Shown: positions 63,193 to 64,000 of the stretch, piece by piece
Position numbering within the stretch: position 1 is the stretch's first letter
Layout: each line of letters begins with the position of its first letter
NCBI RefSeq assembly: GCF_003333265.1
Contig: NZ_QOLB01000169.1
Location: 1-64,000 of the forward strand
Reading direction: 5' to 3'
Origin: Candidatus Halocynthiibacter alkanivorans
GTDB lineage: Bacteria > Pseudomonadota > Alphaproteobacteria > Rhodobacterales > Rhodobacteraceae
DNA length: 64,000 nucleotides
Notes under the pieces: model-generated
Told to the model about the DNA's origin: nothing
What the model saw: the letters and a program-made list of their open reading frames with translations, nothing else
Database searches by the model: none
Position numbers and translations under genes: made by a program

Positions 63193-63637
63193 TGCCAGGC
63201 CCCGGGGCAGTGCATGCGGTCCCGGGTTCCGCGGTGTGGGATGGCCGCGACATGCCCCACAGACCATCCGGCAGGTGACCCGGTCCAGGTGGTGGGCAAA
63301 GCTCTGACGGGGCTGCAAGCTGAAAACCCGCACTTGTTCCCGCCGCAAAAACGATTCTGTTCCAGCGTTTCCAGCGTTTCCAGCGTTTCCAGCGTTTCCA
63401 GCGTTTCCAGCGTTTCCAGCGTTTCCAGCGTTTCCAGCGTCCCGGACCGCATCCCGGGAAGGTCGTGAAGTTTACTTCGTGATATTGGGATGCTTCAGAT
63501 TGCCCCCGGTTATTACTCTCCCCTCACAAGACCTGTCATAGCCACGACCGCAAATTCAATTGCGGCAAATTTCACCAAGAGCGGAGACCCTGACAGTGGT
63601 TTTCTGCCTCTGATGTTCACGCCTGGGAGAATACTGA
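63193..63637. other. 445-bp gap carrying the 9-bp tandem repeat
   Basis: No gene is seen. The gap contains the repeat array at 63360-63439, a GGATGG/CCATCC inverted pair near 63239-63270, and the promoter region of the binding-protein gene that starts at 63638. Confidence 0.6.
63360..63439. repeat. 9-bp tandem repeat, about nine copies
   Basis: A partial unit TTCCAGCG (63360-63367) is followed by eight perfect copies of TTTCCAGCG (63368-63439). No mismatch is present, which suggests recent expansion. It is 199 bp upstream of the binding-protein start. Confidence 0.97.
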
Positions 63638-64000
63638 ATGAAACTTACTTCGCTCATTGCCGCCGCCGCGCTGACGGTTGCCGCATCCGGAACCGCTTTT
63701 GCTGAGGAATATAAAATTGGCGTTGATGCCAGCTTTCCACCCTTCAGCGAAGTAAAAGGCGACGGCTCGGTTGTCGGGCTTGAGGTCGACTTCATTAACG
63801 AGCTGTGTACCCGCATCGATGCTGAGTGCGAGATCGTGCCAATGCAGTTTGACGCGCTGATTTCCGGGCTGCAGGCCCGCAAAATCGATATGATTATCGG
63901 CTCGATGTCGATCACCGGCGAACGCGCCAAAGTGATCAATTTTTCCGACCGTTACTACAATGCGCCGATCCAGTTTGTGACCAGGTTTGACGCGCCTTCG
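63638..64000 (+). CDS. Polar amino-acid/opine ABC transporter substrate-binding protein (partial)
   Basis: The gene runs off the right edge; 121 codons are visible. After a signal peptide (about residues 1-22, cleaved at AFA-EE) come KIGVDASFPPFSEV, GLEVDFINEL, FDALISGLQARKIDMIIGSMSITGERAK and FSDRYYNAPIQF, the ArgT/HisJ/OccT pattern. Two cysteines (LCTRIDAECE) match the disulfide loop of this group. A GGGAGA site is 7 nt upstream of the ATG. The ligand is likely a basic amino acid or an opine-like compound; the remaining transporter genes should lie beyond the window. Confidence 0.9.
   Translation, partial: MKLTSLIAAAALTVAASGTAFAEEYKIGVDASFPPFSEVKGDGSVVGLEVDFINELCTRIDAECEIVPMQFDALISGLQARKIDMIIGSMSITGERAKVINFSDRYYNAPIQFVTRFDAPS

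Noticed and set aside
63141-63468. Protein with Leu-Glu-Thr or Ser-Val-Ser repeats
   Set aside because: Both frames come from the 9-bp repeat being a multiple of three; neither has a start signal or family.

Overview
The window looks like a chromosomal segment of an alphaproteobacterium of the Rhodobacterales (Roseobacter-like). The grounds are a moderately high-GC gene set, an alphaproteobacterial flagellar gene inventory (flaF, flbT, a DUF1217 protein, a DUF6468-like protein, MotE, an SltF-type transglycosylase), and a rpsT-dnaA-dnaN-recF-gyrB block with mutM, ubiE and ubiB beside it. This is inferred from protein content and gene order; no database was searched.

Region 1 (1-28.7 kb) is a flagellar cluster. 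fliF runs off the left edge. Divergent from it is a long plus-strand operon: fliL, DUF6468-like, motE, motA, an 899-aa periplasmic protein, a lytic transglycosylase, flhA, fliR, flhB and a small FliJ-like gene. A minus-strand operon encodes the rod, L-ring and export parts (flgB, flgC, fliE, fliQ, flgF, flgG, flgA, flgH and a second FliL-like gene). It is followed by fliI, flagellin-flaF-flbT-DUF1217, a flgN-like gene, flgJ, fliK and flgD. A homogentisate catabolism operon (hmgA, fahA, maiA) with a divergent MarR regulator sits inside the cluster. Four flagellar intergenic regions carry CtrA-like TTAA-N7-TTAA boxes of varying quality.

Region 2 (28.9-41.2 kb) is housekeeping: ubiB, ubiE, mutM, an enoyl-CoA hydratase, rpsT, a rhodanese, dnaA, dnaN, recF, a LysE exporter and gyrB. 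Region 3 (41.2-50.1 kb) holds an orphan lipoprotein and an assimilatory nitrate/nitrite operon (nirB, nirD, nasA, MFS transporter) with a divergent LysR regulator.

Region 4 (50.2-64 kb) is the accessory part. It encodes a ribose-type ABC importer with a Gfo/Idh (MocA-type) dehydrogenase and a MocC-like TIM-barrel isomerase. It also encodes a three-component oxygenase (desaturase-like MocD, Rieske ferredoxin MocE, ferredoxin reductase MocF) and a divergent PanB-fold protein, with two LacI-family regulators. Together these resemble the rhizobial rhizopine moc genes. I infer a pathway that imports an O-methylated (or similarly decorated) polyol or sugar, demethylates or hydroxylates it, oxidises it and isomerises it, with the PanB paralogue perhaps handling the released one-carbon unit. 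Regulatory DNA here includes three TGTAAACCTTT repeats at exact 21-bp spacing and a nine-copy 9-bp tandem repeat upstream of a polar amino-acid/opine-type binding protein that runs off the right edge.
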